A DNA stretch of 64,000 bases from Natrinema altunense (GTDB lineage: Archaea > Halobacteriota > Halobacteria > Halobacteriales > Natrialbaceae): assembly GCF_000731985.1 (NCBI RefSeq), contig NZ_JNCS01000015.1, positions 1 through 64,000 on the forward strand, read 5' to 3'. Within the stretch, counting starts at the first letter, position 1. Each line of letters opens with the position of its first letter. Both the position numbers and the translations under genes were made by a program. Shown here piece after piece: positions 63,114 to 64,000 of the stretch. Under the pieces are notes generated by a model, which made no database searches, was not told the DNA's origin, and saw only the letters and a list, made by a program, of their open reading frames with translations.

Positions 63114-64000
63114 TCAGTTGTCGGACGCCGCGACCGGTCGGTTCATTTCGCCGGCGTCCGCCGGCGCGTCCACTCGCTCCCGCTCCGTTCCCGAAAGCTC
63201 GAGGACGAACTCGCTGCCGAAGGCCGACGCGGGCGTCTGGAAGCCCGCCGGGACCTGGCCGCCCTCAAGGACCCGTTGGGCCGCCGAGACGGCCGCCTCG
63301 GCCGTCAGGGCGTAGGGATCGGGAGTGCGAAGGCGGGCGCACGCCCGTCGGCCGGTCGCCTCGTCGACGACCTCCCCCCAGACGACGGCGCTGCCGGTCG
63401 CCAACTGACGTTCGTCCGGCCCTTCGATCCGAGCGTCGACCAGCCGCTTCAGGGCCCGTTCGACCGGCTCGCGCTCGAGGAGCCAGGCCAGCGAATCGAC
63501 GGCAGAGAGGGCGCGACTCGCCCACGCCGGCACGGCGGCGTAGACCGCGACCGAGTCGATACCGGTGCTGTGGGCCGCGGTGACGACGTCGCCCCACGGG
63601 ATCGTGACGGCGTGTTCGGGGCCGTCGCCGAAGTCGATCTCACGGCTCCGGAACGCGGTCGGCACCTGAATGAGTCGGCCGTTACGGCGCACGACGCCGC
63701 CGGTACCGAGCTGGTCGACGAGCGTTCGGGCGGTCCCCCGCGAGAGGCCGCCGTCGCTTTTGATCCCGAGCGCCAACCGATCCGCGTCGGGCAGCTGCTC
63801 GCCGAGAAACGCCGCTAGACAATCCGACGGCACGACGTCGAAGCCGACGCCGGGAAGCAGCGTACACCCCGCCTCGCGAGCCGCGAGGTCGCGCTGACGG
63901 AGGCGTTCGAAGACGGCGAACTCGCCCGTGATGTCCAGATAGTCCGTCCCCGTCTCGAGGCAGGCGTCGGCCAGCGGGCCGGCCGTCTCGGCGAACGGGC
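63114..64000 (-). CDS. Saccharopine dehydrogenase-like (trans-acting enoyl reductase-type) oxidoreductase, incomplete
   Basis: C-terminal part; the gene runs off the window at its 5' end. The frame read from the window edge includes FAETAGPLADACL, FAVFERLRQRDLAAREAG and GVGFDVVPSDCLAAFLG, typical of the saccharopine-dehydrogenase NADP-binding family seen in haloarchaea and mycobacterial trans-acting enoyl reductases. Later parts (GLSRGTARTLVDQL) agree. Lysine is made by the DAP route here, so a saccharopine role is unlikely; lipid or polyketide-type reduction is possible. Convergent with pabC, 60 bases apart. Confidence 0.8.
   Translation of the reverse strand, partial: PFAETAGPLADACLETGTDYLDITGEFAVFERLRQRDLAAREAGCTLLPGVGFDVVPSDCLAAFLGEQLPDADRLALGIKSDGGLSRGTARTLVDQLGTGGVVRRNGRLIQVPTAFRSREIDFGDGPEHAVTIPWGDVVTAAHSTGIDSVAVYAAVPAWASRALSAVDSLAWLLEREPVERALKRLVDARIEGPDERQLATGSAVVWGEVVDEATGRRACARLRTPDPYALTAEAAVSAAQRVLEGGQVPAGFQTPASAFGSEFVLELSGTERERVDAPADAGEMNRPVAASDN

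Noticed and set aside
63114-64000. Lysine-pathway saccharopine dehydrogenase
   Set aside because: The window holds a complete DAP-route gene set, and the motifs fit the trans-acting enoyl reductase-type branch.

Overview
The window is a GC-rich archaeal chromosome segment from a halophilic archaeon (class Halobacteria). The evidence is the very acidic proteome, haloarchaeal markers (LonB, a Cct3-type thermosome subunit, FtsZ1, archaeal NAC, TFS, D-aminoacyl-tRNA deacylase, geranylgeranyl reductase), haloarchaea-restricted families (HalOD1, Bat-type regulators, DUF5787/5789/5797/7344-like proteins), TATA boxes 25-30 bases ahead of leaderless starts, and ATGA/GTGA stop-start overlaps. I cannot fix the genus from the sequence alone.

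Layout. 1-2230: an IS1341-type (tnpB-only) insertion element with a frameshifted tnpB and hairpin-rich ends lies directly against a beta-propeller phytase reading frame that has lost its N-terminal half. 2273-18300: housekeeping genes, namely rnhB, a TRIC-like membrane protein, lonB with a CPBP protease, nadM with a SAM-hydroxide adenosyltransferase, a HalOD1 protein, a thermosome subunit, a TIM-barrel hydrolase, glycerate kinase, and a divergent purine pair (a PurN-PurH fusion and purB) around a perfect palindrome. 19414-26215: the succinylase-branch diaminopimelate/lysine cluster dapA-dapB-dapD and lysA-dapF-dapE, translationally coupled and interrupted by one opposite-strand membrane-anchored gene. 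26558-32815: htpX, a NYN-domain protein, PUA and HD proteins, an SDR, nac, a tRNA methyltransferase-like gene and TFS.

32880-41830: a decayed MFS transporter split by an 86-bp palindromic MITE-like element, a DUF5787 nuclease-like gene, a Nudix hydrolase, an S10 paralogue, an M20 amidohydrolase, geranylgeranyl reductase, a Tat-exported mini-protein, a 2Fe-2S ferredoxin and a rhodanese-MBL fusion. Two copies of one intergenic repeat with covarying hairpins fill the convergent gaps at 31882-32170 and 37844-38068. 41866-53340: a rubrerythrin-like gene, ftsZ1, dtdA, two regulators, a Na+/Ca2+ exchanger, aroE and pabB.

54053-62180: the pabB-pabA-pabC set is broken open. After pabA come two small overlapping genes (HalOD1 and zinc ribbon), then a visibly AT-richer island (about 54700-61860). 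It holds a three-gene overlapping cassette (a two-ATPase GHKL/histidine-kinase protein, a receiver-like protein with a C-terminal zinc site, and an unknown His/Cys-rich protein) followed by a gamma-class N6-adenine DNA methyltransferase with an N-terminal winged helix and a palindrome at its start. No nuclease or integrase is recognisable. This is the best candidate in the window for an undescribed, probably defence-related, system. pabC (62181) and an incomplete saccharopine-dehydrogenase-like gene close the window.
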